Shown here: positions 1-8,351 of the stretch, in pieces
How positions within the stretch are numbered: position 1 is the stretch's first letter
How the letters are laid out: the number at the start of each line of letters is the position of its first letter
Assembly (NCBI GenBank): GCA_002393575.1
Contig: DGSN01000036.1
Location: forward strand, 1 to 64,000
DNA length: 64,000 nt
Direction of reading: 5' to 3'
Source of the DNA: Prevotellaceae bacterium UBA4361
GTDB taxonomy: Bacteria > Bacteroidota > Bacteroidia > Bacteroidales > Bacteroidaceae
Notes under the pieces: generated by a model
What the model saw: only the letters and a program-made list of their open reading frames with translations
Databases searched by the model: none
Told to the model about the DNA's origin: nothing
Made by a program: the position numbers and the translations under genes

Positions 1-299
1 AAGACAAAGCGGATAGGGGAGTCCTGAATGGTGGCATTGCGAAGTCGGTCCCAGTCGATTCTCTCCTGGTAATGCGAGATGTCGATGCCTCTCACAGAGC
101 CTTCAGGGTAATTGGTTTCTCCATAGAGAGCCTTCCAGCGGAAGGAGTAGGGACCTACAAAAGTCTTGTAGAAGAAAAATATGTAGATGAAAATGACAAC
201 AACGAGAAGCCCCCACAGAAGATGTGAGGGCATCCGTCGAAATAGGCCACCGTTGTTCTTACGGCTTTTGCGATGTTTCTTTGTCTTTTTCTTTGTCAC
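1..299 (-). CDS. GH25-family lysozyme (N-terminal part, gene runs off window)
   Basis: The minus strand is open from position 299 to the window edge. It starts at a GTG (299-297), because no ATG lies in frame before an upstream TAG. The product begins with a very basic stretch (about 20 residues rich in K, R and N). One hydrophobic segment follows, so it is probably a membrane-anchored protein with its enzyme domain outside the cytoplasm. After about 40 more residues comes RGIDISHYQERIDW, the opening signature of glycoside hydrolase family 25 lysozymes (GIDxSxxQGxIDW), whose first Asp is catalytic. The rest of the domain is outside the window. Family knowledge: GH25 enzymes cleave peptidoglycan between MurNAc and GlcNAc. 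Start codon uncertain; family call fairly firm. Confidence 0.8.
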   Translation of the reverse strand, partial: MTKKKTKKHRKSRKNNGGLFRRMPSHLLWGLLVVVIFIYIFFFYKTFVGPYSFRWKALYGETNYPEGSVRGIDISHYQERIDWDRLRNATIQDSPIRFV

Positions 300-301
300 G
301 A

Positions 302-430
302 AAATGAAATGAAGAATTAAGAATAGTCGCTATGCTTAAATGAAGAATGTAGAATGAAGAATGTATTTTACTCTGCTTGTTGGATGAGTAACTTTAATTC
401 TTCATTCTTTATTCTTCATTCTTCATTTTT
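302..430. repeat. Heptamer-armed hairpin repeat, copy 1
   Basis: The gap between the lysozyme start and the PPi-PFK stop codon is filled by a repeat of AATGAAG/AATTAAG heptamers. The arms at 338-362 and 397-421 are near-perfect inverted repeats. Between them lies a core (CTGCTTGTTGGAT flanked by TTACTC and GAGTAA) that recurs at 61253-61290 and 63838-63875. A second core, TAGTCGCTATGCT, recurs at 14745, 39229 and 63799. The position directly after the stop codon of the 431-2068 gene suggests a 3'-end hairpin or terminator. Confidence 0.85.
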
Positions 431-2068
431 TTACTTCTGCTGTTCCAGCTTGAGAGTGATGGTTGGCTGGTCGCACACTTCTGTAGGACCGAAGTACTGA
501 ATTGGACCTGGGTAAACATATTTTGTTTCGCGAGCCCATTCTTCACGCTTGCTTGCAAAGTACTTGAATGGTGCACCATCAAGTTCAACAAGTGCCTTGC
601 GAATCACAGGCTTCATCTTTCCGTTGCGACGCTCAAGGTTCATCATCATCGTGATAGGCACACCACCTGCAATCCATTCAGTAGCAGGAGCAGTTGTGTT
701 CTTGATGATAGACATGTAACCAGTCTTGCCGTTAGCAATGAGGCGAGAAGCATTGAAACCAAGTGAGTAGCAGTAGTCTGCATCGTAGTTGGATGGAGCA
801 GCGCAACGTCCTTCATAGCCGAAGAAGTGGTGCTGAGTAGCGAATTTACCTTTATACTTACCGTTCTTCTTCCATCTGTCGAGCTTTGCTGCAACCATAG
901 CACTGAGCAATTTTTCCGTTTCGATGAGGCTCACCTGTACGTTTCCATGAGGGTCGCGGTCAAGAGCAAGCTGACGAGCCACGCTGGTTGGCAGGGAATT
1001 GAACACAGCGAGGTTCTCTGGAGAGATGTGCTGCTTCACAAAGTCAATCTGCTGGCTGCGATTCAAAGCCTGTGCTTCGCTTGAAGCCAAAACGTCGTTG
1101 AGTTCAGCAATGAGTTTCTTAATAGCTGGGATGAACTCGATAAGACCTTCTGGAATCAGCACAGTACCGAAGTCCTTGCCATCCTCAGCACGCTTGGCAA
1201 CAGCTTCAGCGATGTAAGTCACTACGTCGTCGAGCGACATGGCCTTTGCTTCCACTTCCTCGCTGATGAGGCAGATGTTAGGCTGGCACTGGAGTGCGCA
1301 TTCGAGGGCGATGTGGCTGGCAGAACGTCCCATCAACTTGATGAAGTGCCAATACTTGCGAGCTGAGTTACAGTCGCGCTGGATATTACCGATGAGTTCA
1401 CTATATGTCTTGCAAGCGGTGTCGAAACCGAAAGAAGTCTCAATTTGCTCGTTCTTCAAGTCGCCGTCGATAGTCTTTGGACAACCGATAACCTGTACGC
1501 CATAGTTCTTTGCAGCATAGTATTCAGCAAGTACGCAAGCGTTTGTGTTGGAGTCGTCACCACCGATTATGACAAGAGCCTTGATGTTGAGTTCACGAAG
1601 AATCTTAATACCCTTTTCGAACTGTTCCACTTCCTCCAACTTGGTACGGCCAGAACCGATGATGTCGAAACCACCCGTGTTGCGGTATTCGTCGATGATG
1701 TCGGAAGTCAATTCCATGTAATTGTGGTCAACAAGACCGCCAGGACCGAGGATAAATCCGTAGAGTTTTGAGTCAGGGTTGATGCTCTTGATACCGTCGA
1801 AGAGGCCGGAAATGACATTGTGTCCGCCTGGAGCCTGTCCGCCCGAAAGGATGACACCCACATTGATGGCTGGAAGTTGCTGAGCTTCGCCTGCCTCGAA
1901 CTCGATGACTGGCATGCCGTAGGTGTTAGGGAACAACTCTTTGATTTCCTCCTGATTGCCCACCGACTGGGTTGGAGCTCCTGCCACTGCCTTTACTGGG
2001 CCAAGAAGAGCCTTAGGAAGTTTTGGCTGATAAGCAGCACGTGCTATCTGCAAATAACTTTTTTCCAT
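431..2068 (-). CDS. pfp: Diphosphate-dependent phosphofructokinase (PPi-PFK)
   Basis: Converts fructose-6-phosphate to fructose-1,6-bisphosphate with pyrophosphate as phosphoryl donor, reversibly, in the cytoplasm. The 545-residue product matches the long PPi-PFK class. Diagnostic residues are visible: GGDDSN (Asp where ATP enzymes have Gly) and PKTIDGD (Lys where ATP enzymes have Gly), together specifying PPi use; also the MGRSASH substrate loop. The chosen ATG (2068) gives MEKSYLQIARAAYQ. An upstream in-frame start would add 23 basic residues reaching almost to the promoter and is unlikely. A TAnnTTTG box lies at 2135-2142. An ATP-type pfkA is also present at 5598, so the cell has both phosphofructokinase chemistries. 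Confidence 0.95.
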   Translation of the reverse strand: MEKSYLQIARAAYQPKLPKALLGPVKAVAGAPTQSVGNQEEIKELFPNTYGMPVIEFEAGEAQQLPAINVGVILSGGQAPGGHNVISGLFDGIKSINPDSKLYGFILGPGGLVDHNYMELTSDIIDEYRNTGGFDIIGSGRTKLEEVEQFEKGIKILRELNIKALVIIGGDDSNTNACVLAEYYAAKNYGVQVIGCPKTIDGDLKNEQIETSFGFDTACKTYSELIGNIQRDCNSARKYWHFIKLMGRSASHIALECALQCQPNICLISEEVEAKAMSLDDVVTYIAEAVAKRAEDGKDFGTVLIPEGLIEFIPAIKKLIAELNDVLASSEAQALNRSQQIDFVKQHISPENLAVFNSLPTSVARQLALDRDPHGNVQVSLIETEKLLSAMVAAKLDRWKKNGKYKGKFATQHHFFGYEGRCAAPSNYDADYCYSLGFNASRLIANGKTGYMSIIKNTTAPATEWIAGGVPITMMMNLERRNGKMKPVIRKALVELDGAPFKYFASKREEWARETKYVYPGPIQYFGPTEVCDQPTITLKLEQQK

Positions 2069-2134
2069 TGTTTTTGAATATAAATGATGTTTGAAATGTT
2101 GGTTCCTTTTTGTTTTCTTCTGTAAATTGAATTG

Positions 2135-2142
2135 CAAATTTA
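2135..2142 (-). promoter_or_regulatory. Promoter -7 box of PPi-PFK
   Basis: TAAATTTG on the minus strand matches the Bacteroidota TAnnTTTG -7 element. It implies a leader of about 60 nt before the ATG at 2068. Confidence 0.6.
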
Positions 2143-2276
2143 CACGATTTTTCTGTTAATCCCAAATAAATCAATCTGTGAATACTTTCATTTTTGCATT
2201 TTTATCATCTTCGGGCACAAAACTATAAAAAATGCAAAATGCGCTTTGCTCTGGCTCTTGGATTGTGCATCAGACC

Positions 2277-2567
2277 TTAGTAGAAAGTGATGTCGGTGAT
2301 GACCTGCGCGTTGATGTGCTCGTTGAGTCGTCGCACCAGAGCCTGCCGACTCATCATAAGGTCCTGTTTAAGAACGGAGGAATGAATCTGCACATAAAGT
2401 GTTTGGTTCTTAATGAAGATGTTGCCGGTGTATCGCAGGATTCCTTGTCCCATCACTTCGCCCCACGAATTGATGAGACGATGTTGGTTGAGAGGTGTTT
2501 CCAGTCCTTCTTCTCTGAGGAATCGCTGTAAAATCGCGGAAATATGTTCTGAATTGGAACGTCGCAT
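2277..2567 (-). CDS. DUF721 (DciA-like) protein
   Basis: A 96-residue protein of the DUF721 family, whose best-known member DciA helps load the replicative helicase. The core SWGEVMGQGILRYTGNIFIK and the following strand LYVQIHSSVLKQDLM fit the family's compact fold. It lies 23 bp downstream of recF on the same strand, so the two are probably one transcript. The recF/DUF721 pairing is common in bacteria and supports a replication or DNA-maintenance role. The precise function in Bacteroidota is not established. Confidence 0.85.
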   Translation of the reverse strand: MRRSNSEHISAILQRFLREEGLETPLNQHRLINSWGEVMGQGILRYTGNIFIKNQTLYVQIHSSVLKQDLMMSRQALVRRLNEHINAQVITDITFY

Positions 2568-2590
2568 GGATGGTTGTAGATTGATGAATG

Positions 2591-3685
2591 TCAGTTGATT
2601 ATGCCTCCTTTGACAGAGAATATCTTGAAGTCGCCCTGGCTCTTTTCCAAAATGCGGTCGAGGTTTTCACGATTGGTGTCGGTGATGAATATTTGTCCGA
2701 ATTCCTCGTCTGCCACTACATTGATGATTTGGGTGACGCGGTTGGCATCGAGCTTGTCGAAGATGTCGTCGAGGAGAAGTAGGGGCTTGGTGCGGCTTCC
2801 TGTTCGTTGCAGAAATTCGAACTGTGCCAGTTTCAAACTGATGAGGAATGTTTTGTTCTGTCCTTGTGACCCTTCCTTTTTGATGGGAAAGCCATTGAGT
2901 GTCATCGTCAGGTCGTCCTTGTGGATTCCATGAAGTGAATAGCCGATGGCGATGTCCTTGTGGCGGTCGCGCTGAATGACTTCAAGTAAGGGACCGCGTT
3001 GGCAGTGGCTTGTGTAACTGAGGCCGACACTCTCACGACTCTCGGAAATGTGCGTGTAGTATCGCTGAAAGACTGGGATGAGTTCTTCGATGAATGCTGT
3101 GCGCTGCTTGTAGATTTCTTCGCCTGTGGCTGCCATCACTTCTTCGTATGCCGTCAGGATTTCTTCGGAAGGTGCTGGCTCTTCTTGTTTGAGGAGTGCA
3201 TTGCGCTGTTGAAGTGCTTTGTTGTAGCGAACAAGCAGGGCAAGATAGATGGGGCTGTACTGGGAAATCACAACGTCCATGAATCTTCGTCGTTCTTCAC
3301 TGCCTCCAAGGATGAGCTCGTTGTCATTGGGCGAAACGAGGATGAGGGGTAGCAGGCCGATGTGCTCGGACATGCGTTTGTATGCCTTTTGGTTGCGTCG
3401 GAAGATTTTCTTCTGGTGTATTTTTTGTCCACAGGAAAAGACTTCGTCGGTGCCATTCAAGTCGTAGGTGCCCGTCAGCATCATCATTTCTTCGCCATGC
3501 CGAATGTTGAGGGAGTCAATCGTGTTGGTGGCACTGCGTGTAAACGAAAGGTAGTGGATGGCATCGAGCACGTTGGTTTTGCCTTCGCCATTGCTTCCCA
3601 CGAAGCAATTGATTTTAGGTGAGAAGTCGAGTTCGGCTTCAGCAATGTTTTTATAATTTAATATGGTGAGATGCTTGAGGACCAT
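2591..3685 (-). CDS. recF: DNA replication and repair protein RecF
   Basis: SMC-like ATPase that works with RecO and RecR to load RecA at single-strand gaps. 364 residues, normal for RecF. Visible features: N-terminal LxxxNYKNIAEAELDF strand, Walker A GSNGEGKTN near residue 34, LxLAQF signature region near 285, and Walker B LLLLDDIFDKLD near 310 followed by the D-loop. It is the first gene of a two-gene unit with the DUF721 gene. No clear TAnnTTTG promoter was seen upstream; the upstream gap is filled with repeats. Confidence 0.96.
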   Translation of the reverse strand: MVLKHLTILNYKNIAEAELDFSPKINCFVGSNGEGKTNVLDAIHYLSFTRSATNTIDSLNIRHGEEMMMLTGTYDLNGTDEVFSCGQKIHQKKIFRRNQKAYKRMSEHIGLLPLILVSPNDNELILGGSEERRRFMDVVISQYSPIYLALLVRYNKALQQRNALLKQEEPAPSEEILTAYEEVMAATGEEIYKQRTAFIEELIPVFQRYYTHISESRESVGLSYTSHCQRGPLLEVIQRDRHKDIAIGYSLHGIHKDDLTMTLNGFPIKKEGSQGQNKTFLISLKLAQFEFLQRTGSRTKPLLLLDDIFDKLDANRVTQIINVVADEEFGQIFITDTNRENLDRILEKSQGDFKIFSVKGGIIN

Positions 3686-3689
3686 TAAA

Positions 3690-3717
3690 GTGAAAAATGA
3701 AAAGTGAAAAGTGAAAA
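3690..3717. repeat. Heptamer tandem repeat (GTGAAAA/ATGAAAA)
   Basis: Four successive heptamers, GTGAAAA-ATGAAAA-GTGAAAA-GTGAAAA, directly upstream of the recF start. The same heptamer in both orientations forms the hairpin at 48154-48254. Confidence 0.8.
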
Positions 3718-3934
3718 ATGCCTCACCCCCAGCCCTCTCTCCATAACCTTAACCCTAACCTTAACCTTAATTTTCCATTCGGATGGCAGTTATCGTTATG
3801 GTTATCGTTATCGTTGATATGGGCGAGGGGAGTGGATAGAGAGGAAAATAATCCTTAAAATCCCCTGATTTGTGTTTGGGGTTTAGTGTAATCCCTTTAA
3901 TCCTTTAAATCCCTGATTAAAATCTCAAAAACTT
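3718..3934. repeat. Composite dispersed repeat, copy A
   Basis: This 380-bp gap between recF and the tRNA gene has no gene. It holds GCCTCACCCCCAGCCC (3722-3737), a run of AACCTT/AACCCT hexamers (about 3743-3768), TTATCG hexamers (about 3790-3815), a 35-base segment (3822-3856) identical to the reverse complement of 30128-30162, and AATCC-rich repeats ending near CTCAAAAACTT. The same order of blocks, inverted, is found at 30090-30212. Confidence 0.8.
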
Positions 3935-4028
3935 ACGTAAGAGTACCAATTTTCATGCTAAATCGTGATTTATTTGCAAAAATACAAAAAAACTTCCAAT
4001 CTCGTTTTGCTTTGCAATTTTCTTTTTT

Positions 4029-4036
4029 TAATTTTG
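4029..4036 (+). promoter_or_regulatory. Promoter of tRNA-Gly
   Basis: TAATTTTG (-7 box) with TTTTG ending at 4009, about 19 bp upstream, as -33 element. It sits 30 bp before the mature tRNA. Confidence 0.65.
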
Positions 4037-4066
4037 CGGAGAATTTCAGAATGAACTCCTCTCTAT

Positions 4067-4139
4067 GCGACAATAGCTCAGTTGGTAGAGCATCGGCTTC
4101 CCAAGCCGAGGGTCACGGGTTCGAGTCCCGCTTGTCGCT
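4067..4139 (+). tRNA. tRNA-Gly (anticodon CCC)
   Basis: A 73-nt cloverleaf. Acceptor stem GCGACAA/TTGTCGC, D-arm GCTC-AGTTGGTA-GAGC, anticodon stem TCGGC/GCCGA with 7-nt loop TTCCCAA giving anticodon CCC, and T-arm CGGGTTCGAGTCCCG. The discriminator base is T, as usual for bacterial tRNA-Gly. No CCA is encoded. It reads the GGG codon. Confidence 0.95.
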
Positions 4140-4197
4140 CTCTTTGTAGCCATAAAAAATACACAAACCCTTTTTCTAAATTAGTTTCTGCCACTTC

Positions 4198-5568
4198 ATG
4201 GTAATGATGACTCTCATAATCGTAGCGGTGCTGATCACTGGTTATTTACTGATGAGTACTGTTCAGATCAACCACATCAACCGCGCTGCGGTAGCCATGT
4301 TTTGTGGAGTCATTGTTTGGATTCTGTATATTTTAAAGGCTGGAGATTTCTTGCAGTTGATGCACCCTGAAGAATATGCTTCTTATCAGGCATCGCACGA
4401 AATCAAAGGACTGACAGTTGGCAGTTTTGTGTCGCAAAACCTGATGACACATTATATCATTGAGGCTTGCAATGTCATTCTTTTTCTCATTGCCACTAAT
4501 ACGATACTGGAGGTGATGAGCAACAATGGTGTGTTCGACTCGTTGCTGAAGTGGCTTCGCATGAAGAGTGGAAAGCGATTTTTGTGGACTCTTACCATCA
4601 TCACTTTTGTTATTTCTGCCAACGTGGACAATCTCACGACGACAGTGCTGATGATGTCTATCATGGGTAAGTTGGTCAGCAACCATCGCCAGAAGGTGAT
4701 TTACGCTTGTGCTATCCTCATTGCAGCCAATCTCGGTGGTGCTTTCACGGTGATTGGCGACATGACTTCGCTGATGCTTTGGGTGAGAGGTGTGGTTACG
4801 GCATCATCCTTTGCCGCAGGACTCTTCCTTCCTTGTTTTGTTACGCTTTGCATGTTTAATTTCCTGCTCTCTTCCTTGATTCATGGCAGGGTGGAGACTT
4901 ATTCTTCCATCCGTTCTTATCGAGGTGATGACTCGCTTCTTGCTCCGTGGCAGAAGAGTGTGATGCTCGTGATGGGTATTGTGGGACTTTGGTCTATCCC
5001 TACGTTTTCCTTCATCACGCATTTCCCTCCATTCCTGGGAGCCATGTGTGTTCTGGCTGTGATTTGGGTGTTGGAAGGAGCTTTCACGTTCCGCATGAAT
5101 GGAAATATCTTCTTCGTGAGAAGGGATTACATCCGAAACACTGAGTTCATCGGAAGTCAGTTGATTCTCTATTACATTGGCATTTCTCTCGGTGTGGGAG
5201 CATTGAAAGAGTGTGGAGCATTGGATGCAGCAAGGGAATTCCTGACACAATATATTCACAACGTGTATGCATACGGTGCCATTACGGGTTTGCTTTCCTG
5301 TGTGGTTGACAACATTCCGTTTGTGATGTCGGGTATGAATTTGTTTGAACTGAATAGTACGCCAGATACGGTTTTGAATGGTAATTATTGGCAGATGCTT
5401 TCATACTGCAGTGCCATTGGAGGCTGCTTGCTTTATGTGGGTACTTTGGCTGGACATGCTGTTGTGGAGGTGGAGAATGTTCGCCTTGCATGGTATTGGC
5501 GGCACATCGTGTGGCGTGTGGCAGTGGCATGGGCTGTCGGCATGTTCGTGTTCTGGCTTACGCATTGA
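4198..5568 (+). CDS. nhaD: NhaD-type Na+/H+ antiporter
   Basis: A polytopic inner-membrane protein of 456 residues with about a dozen hydrophobic segments, belonging to the ion transporter superfamily that includes ArsB and NhaD. The conserved ISANVDNLTTTVLMM segment (near residue 140) and the related VVDNIPFVMSGM segment in the second half (near 365) are the paired pore motifs of this fold. Family knowledge: exchanges Na+ (or Li+) for H+ in pH and salt homeostasis. It is the first gene of an apparent operon with pfkA (29 bp gap) and a lipid kinase gene. The tRNA gene lies 58 bp upstream and may share its promoter. Confidence 0.88.
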   Translation: MVMMTLIIVAVLITGYLLMSTVQINHINRAAVAMFCGVIVWILYILKAGDFLQLMHPEEYASYQASHEIKGLTVGSFVSQNLMTHYIIEACNVILFLIATNTILEVMSNNGVFDSLLKWLRMKSGKRFLWTLTIITFVISANVDNLTTTVLMMSIMGKLVSNHRQKVIYACAILIAANLGGAFTVIGDMTSLMLWVRGVVTASSFAAGLFLPCFVTLCMFNFLLSSLIHGRVETYSSIRSYRGDDSLLAPWQKSVMLVMGIVGLWSIPTFSFITHFPPFLGAMCVLAVIWVLEGAFTFRMNGNIFFVRRDYIRNTEFIGSQLILYYIGISLGVGALKECGALDAAREFLTQYIHNVYAYGAITGLLSCVVDNIPFVMSGMNLFELNSTPDTVLNGNYWQMLSYCSAIGGCLLYVGTLAGHAVVEVENVRLAWYWRHIVWRVAVAWAVGMFVFWLTH

Positions 5569-5597
5569 TAAATATAACTTATAACTCCTTATTTATT

Positions 5598-6575
5598 ATG
5601 AGAAGGATCAATTGCATAGGTATTTTGACTTCGGGTGGTGACTCACCAGGTATGAATGCTGCTATTCGTGCGGTGACTCGTACTGCCATTAGTAAGGGAT
5701 TCAAGGTGAAAGGCATCTATCGTGGATATGATGGTCTCATCAATGATGAAATCAAGGAATTTACTTCGGAGAGCGTCAGCAACATTGTGGCTCGCGGAGG
5801 AACAATCCTGAAGAGTGCGCGTTCGAAGGAATTCATGACTACCGAAGGACGCGAGAAGGCTTTTGCCGTGATGCAGCAGGAAGGCATTGATGCGCTTGTT
5901 GTCATTGGTGGTAATGGCTCACTCACTGGAGCCCGTAATTTTGCTCAAGAGCACAATGTGCCTTGCATCGGCTTGCCTGGTACGATTGACAACGACCTTT
6001 ATGGCACAGACCTCACGATTGGTTACGACACTACATTGAATACGATTGTGGAATGTGTTGATAAAATCCGAGATACCGCCAACAGTCATGAGCGCATTTT
6101 CTTTGTGGAAGTGATGGGACGCGATGCTGGTTTCTTGGCACAGAACAGTGCCATTGCCAGTGGTGCAGAAGCAGCCATCATCCCAGAGGACAGCACCGAT
6201 GCCGACCAGTTGGAGCAGTTCATCGGTCGAGGCATTCGCAAGAGTAAGAACTCAAGTATTGTGATTGTGAGCGAAAGCCCTAAGTGTGGTGCCATGTTCT
6301 ATGCAGAACGTGTGAAGAAGGAGTATCCTCAATACGATGTTCGTGTTTCAATTCTTGGCCACTTGCAGCGTGGCGGTTCTCCTACGGCTCGCGACCGAAT
6401 CCTTGCCACTCGTTTGGGTGCAGGAACCATTGACGCTTTGCTCGATGGACAGCGAAATGTGATGGTAGGCATTCGCAACGATGAAGTCATCTATGTGCCA
6501 TTTGCAGATGCTATCCGAAGCGACAAGCCAATGAATATGAACTTGATAAAGGTACTCGATCAATTGTCTATTTGA
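5598..6575 (+). CDS. pfkA: 6-phosphofructokinase, ATP-type, with GGNGS variant
   Basis: 325 residues, the usual PfkA length. The start MRRINCIGILTSGGDSPGMN carries the nucleotide-binding GGDSPGMNA loop. PGTIDND (Gly, not Lys) and a Gly at the next discriminating site mark an ATP rather than PPi enzyme; MGRDAGF and HLQRGGSPTARD complete the substrate site. The usual GGDGS reads GGNGS here (around residue 104), replacing an Asp that ligates Mg2+ in characterised enzymes. A longer reading from 5388 overlaps nhaD by 180 bp and is rejected. It ends in TGATG, overlapping the next gene by one base, so translation is probably coupled. Confidence 0.92.
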   Translation: MRRINCIGILTSGGDSPGMNAAIRAVTRTAISKGFKVKGIYRGYDGLINDEIKEFTSESVSNIVARGGTILKSARSKEFMTTEGREKAFAVMQQEGIDALVVIGGNGSLTGARNFAQEHNVPCIGLPGTIDNDLYGTDLTIGYDTTLNTIVECVDKIRDTANSHERIFFVEVMGRDAGFLAQNSAIASGAEAAIIPEDSTDADQLEQFIGRGIRKSKNSSIVIVSESPKCGAMFYAERVKKEYPQYDVRVSILGHLQRGGSPTARDRILATRLGAGTIDALLDGQRNVMVGIRNDEVIYVPFADAIRSDKPMNMNLIKVLDQLSI

Positions 6576-7525
6576 TGAAGCCTTCAGAAAAGGGTTCTAG
6601 AGATTCAAACACGTGGGGTGTTATTTGCAGTAGCCATTCCCGCAAGACACGGAAGCGATGGGAACAAGTGCGTTCTTACGTAGAAGAAAAGGGAGTGAAG
6701 TATGAGTTTGTCCTCTCTAACGGCAAGGATTCTGTTGAACAGACATCAAAGGAGTTCTGCGAGAGAGGATGCAGAACTTTGGTTGTTATCGGAAGCGATG
6801 GCACGCTCAACGATGTGATAAATGGTGTGATGTCGGTGCAGCCTTTGCCCGACGACTTTGCCTTGGGCATGATTCCTTCGGGCATTGGTAACGACTTCGC
6901 TTCGTTTTGGGATATTCCCGTGGATAGTTTCAAACAAGCCGTCGATAACATTTTGGCTCGTCGTTTGAAGAAAATTGATATAGGTGTCTGCAAGTATGAG
7001 GATGAAAACCATCTTTCGCAGGTACGCTATTTTCTGAATTGCGTGAACATCGGTTTGGGTGCCCGTCTCATTCAACTCACCAATCGCTATCAAAGTCTGA
7101 TTCCTTCCAAGAAACTTTCTCTGATTCCTATTTTCATCGGACAAATTTTTTCTCGCAAGTCCTTCAACATTGCTTTCAAGGCTGACACAGAGAAGGAACG
7201 ACAAAATGTGATGTCCATCTGCATCGGTAATGCCACAGGGTACGGACAAACTCCTGATGCTGTTCCTTACAATGGATTTCTCGACATGTCAGTTATCACG
7301 CGTCCCAAGTGGTGGCAACTGTTTCAAGGCTTCTGGATGTTGGGAAAGGGGCAGTTCCTGAATTACAAGAATGTTCACCCATATCGACTTGAGAAGTTGG
7401 AGTTTACCGATGTGGGAAAGGCGAGCATCAGTCTTGATGGCCGTTTCCTCCGCGAGAAGTCGTGCGTACCGTTGCGTCTTTCCGTCATGCCCGACACACT
7501 GAATTTCATCATTAGTGCAGAATAA
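6575..7525 (+). CDS. Diacylglycerol/lipid kinase family protein (YegS/DgkB-like)
   Basis: 316 residues with a DAGK catalytic domain. VVIGSDGTLNDVINGVM is the GGDGT nucleotide loop (Ser in the second position), followed by GMIPSGIGNDFA. A C-terminal beta domain carries SLDGRF. Such enzymes phosphorylate diacylglycerol, sphingoid bases or similar lipids at the inner membrane. The substrate cannot be read from the sequence; in Bacteroidota sphingolipids are a possible target (inference). Its ATG overlaps the pfkA stop codon, and a strong terminator follows. Confidence 0.85.
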   Translation: MKPSEKGSRDSNTWGVICSSHSRKTRKRWEQVRSYVEEKGVKYEFVLSNGKDSVEQTSKEFCERGCRTLVVIGSDGTLNDVINGVMSVQPLPDDFALGMIPSGIGNDFASFWDIPVDSFKQAVDNILARRLKKIDIGVCKYEDENHLSQVRYFLNCVNIGLGARLIQLTNRYQSLIPSKKLSLIPIFIGQIFSRKSFNIAFKADTEKERQNVMSICIGNATGYGQTPDAVPYNGFLDMSVITRPKWWQLFQGFWMLGKGQFLNYKNVHPYRLEKLEFTDVGKASISLDGRFLREKSCVPLRLSVMPDTLNFIISAE

Positions 7526-7530
7526 AAACA

Positions 7531-7565
7531 AACACCCAGCAATCATCCGACTGCTGGGTGTTTTC
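7531..7565. terminator. Bidirectional Rho-independent terminator
   Basis: Perfect 11-bp stem AACACCCAGCA/TGCTGGGTGTT (7531-7541 with 7552-7562), 10-nt loop, T-run on the plus side and A-run on the other. It separates the convergent lipid kinase and rplT operons and can serve both. Confidence 0.9.
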
Positions 7566-7599
7566 TGTTTATTTGTTACTGTTTGAAACAGTGTCTCTA

Positions 7600-7944
7600 C
7601 TACTTAACCTTTTCAACGATAGCCTTGAATGCATCTGGGTTGTTCATAGCGAGGTTGGCAAGAGTCTTGCGGTTGATTTCGATGCCTGCCTTGTGGATTG
7701 CACCCATCAACTGGCTGTAAGACATACCTTCGAGACGTGCTGCAGCATTGATACGCTGAATCCAGAGTGAACGGAATTCGCGCTTCTTGAGCTTGCGACC
7801 TACGTATGCATAGGTGAGACCTTTCTCATACGCATTTTTGGCAACTGTCCACACGTTCTTGCGGGCACCAAACTGACCCTTAACGCGCTTCAAAATCTTT
7901 TTTCTTCTTGCACGTGATGCTACGTGATTTACTGATCTTGGCAT
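7600..7944 (-). CDS. rplT: 50S ribosomal protein L20
   Basis: 114 residues with the typical basic N-terminal helix (MPRSVNHVASRARRKKILK, then GQFGARKNVW) and the RLWIxRINAAxR-type core, here FRSLWIQRINAAARL. L20 binds 23S rRNA early in large-subunit assembly. It is last in thrS-infC-rpmI-rplT, with 129 bp after rpmI, longer than the other gaps. In other phyla L20 represses its own operon through leader RNA; I see no convincing mimic here. Confidence 0.98.
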   Translation of the reverse strand: MPRSVNHVASRARRKKILKRVKGQFGARKNVWTVAKNAYEKGLTYAYVGRKLKKREFRSLWIQRINAAARLEGMSYSQLMGAIHKAGIEINRKTLANLAMNNPDAFKAIVEKVK

Positions 7945-8073
7945 AATTTTGATTCTTTTTGAATGTTAGCGCCACGGCATTTTCACATCGTGAACTTTAT
8001 GCTAAGCATTCGGTTAAACTTTTTGTTTACTTGGAAAGATTTTCGTTTTCGTTATCAAAACGGATGGTGAAGA

Positions 8074-8271
8074 TTAACGGAGAACGAGGAGGTCAAGAAC
8101 CTGCTTGCGGTTTGCCTTTACGACAATTGCGCTGTGGTCGAGATTTCTCTTCTGCTTCTTTGTCTTCTTAGTCAGAATGTGACTGTGGTAAGCGTGCTGA
8201 CGCTTAATCTTTCCTGTGCCAGTGAGCTTGAAACGCTTCTTGGCAGCTGAGCTGGTTTTTACTTTTGGCAT
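8074..8271 (-). CDS. rpmI: 50S ribosomal protein L35
   Basis: 65 residues, MPKVKTSSAAKKRFKLTGTG followed by KIKRQHAYHSHILTKKTKKQKRN, the standard L35 sequence. It lies between infC (80 bp upstream) and rplT on the minus strand, the order conserved across bacteria. Confidence 0.98.
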   Translation of the reverse strand: MPKVKTSSAAKKRFKLTGTGKIKRQHAYHSHILTKKTKKQKRNLDHSAIVVKANRKQVLDLLVLR

Positions 8272-8351
8272 TTTTTCTTATTGTTTTAATGAATTTATTA
8301 GCTGTGGCAACGTATATACCAGGACGTTACGCACATTCTTTTCTGTTTTGT

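Noticed and set aside
5388..5597. N-terminal extension of pfkA
   Set aside because: Would overlap nhaD by 180 bp and adds a Cys/Trp-rich sequence unknown in phosphofructokinases; ATG 5598 gives the normal length.
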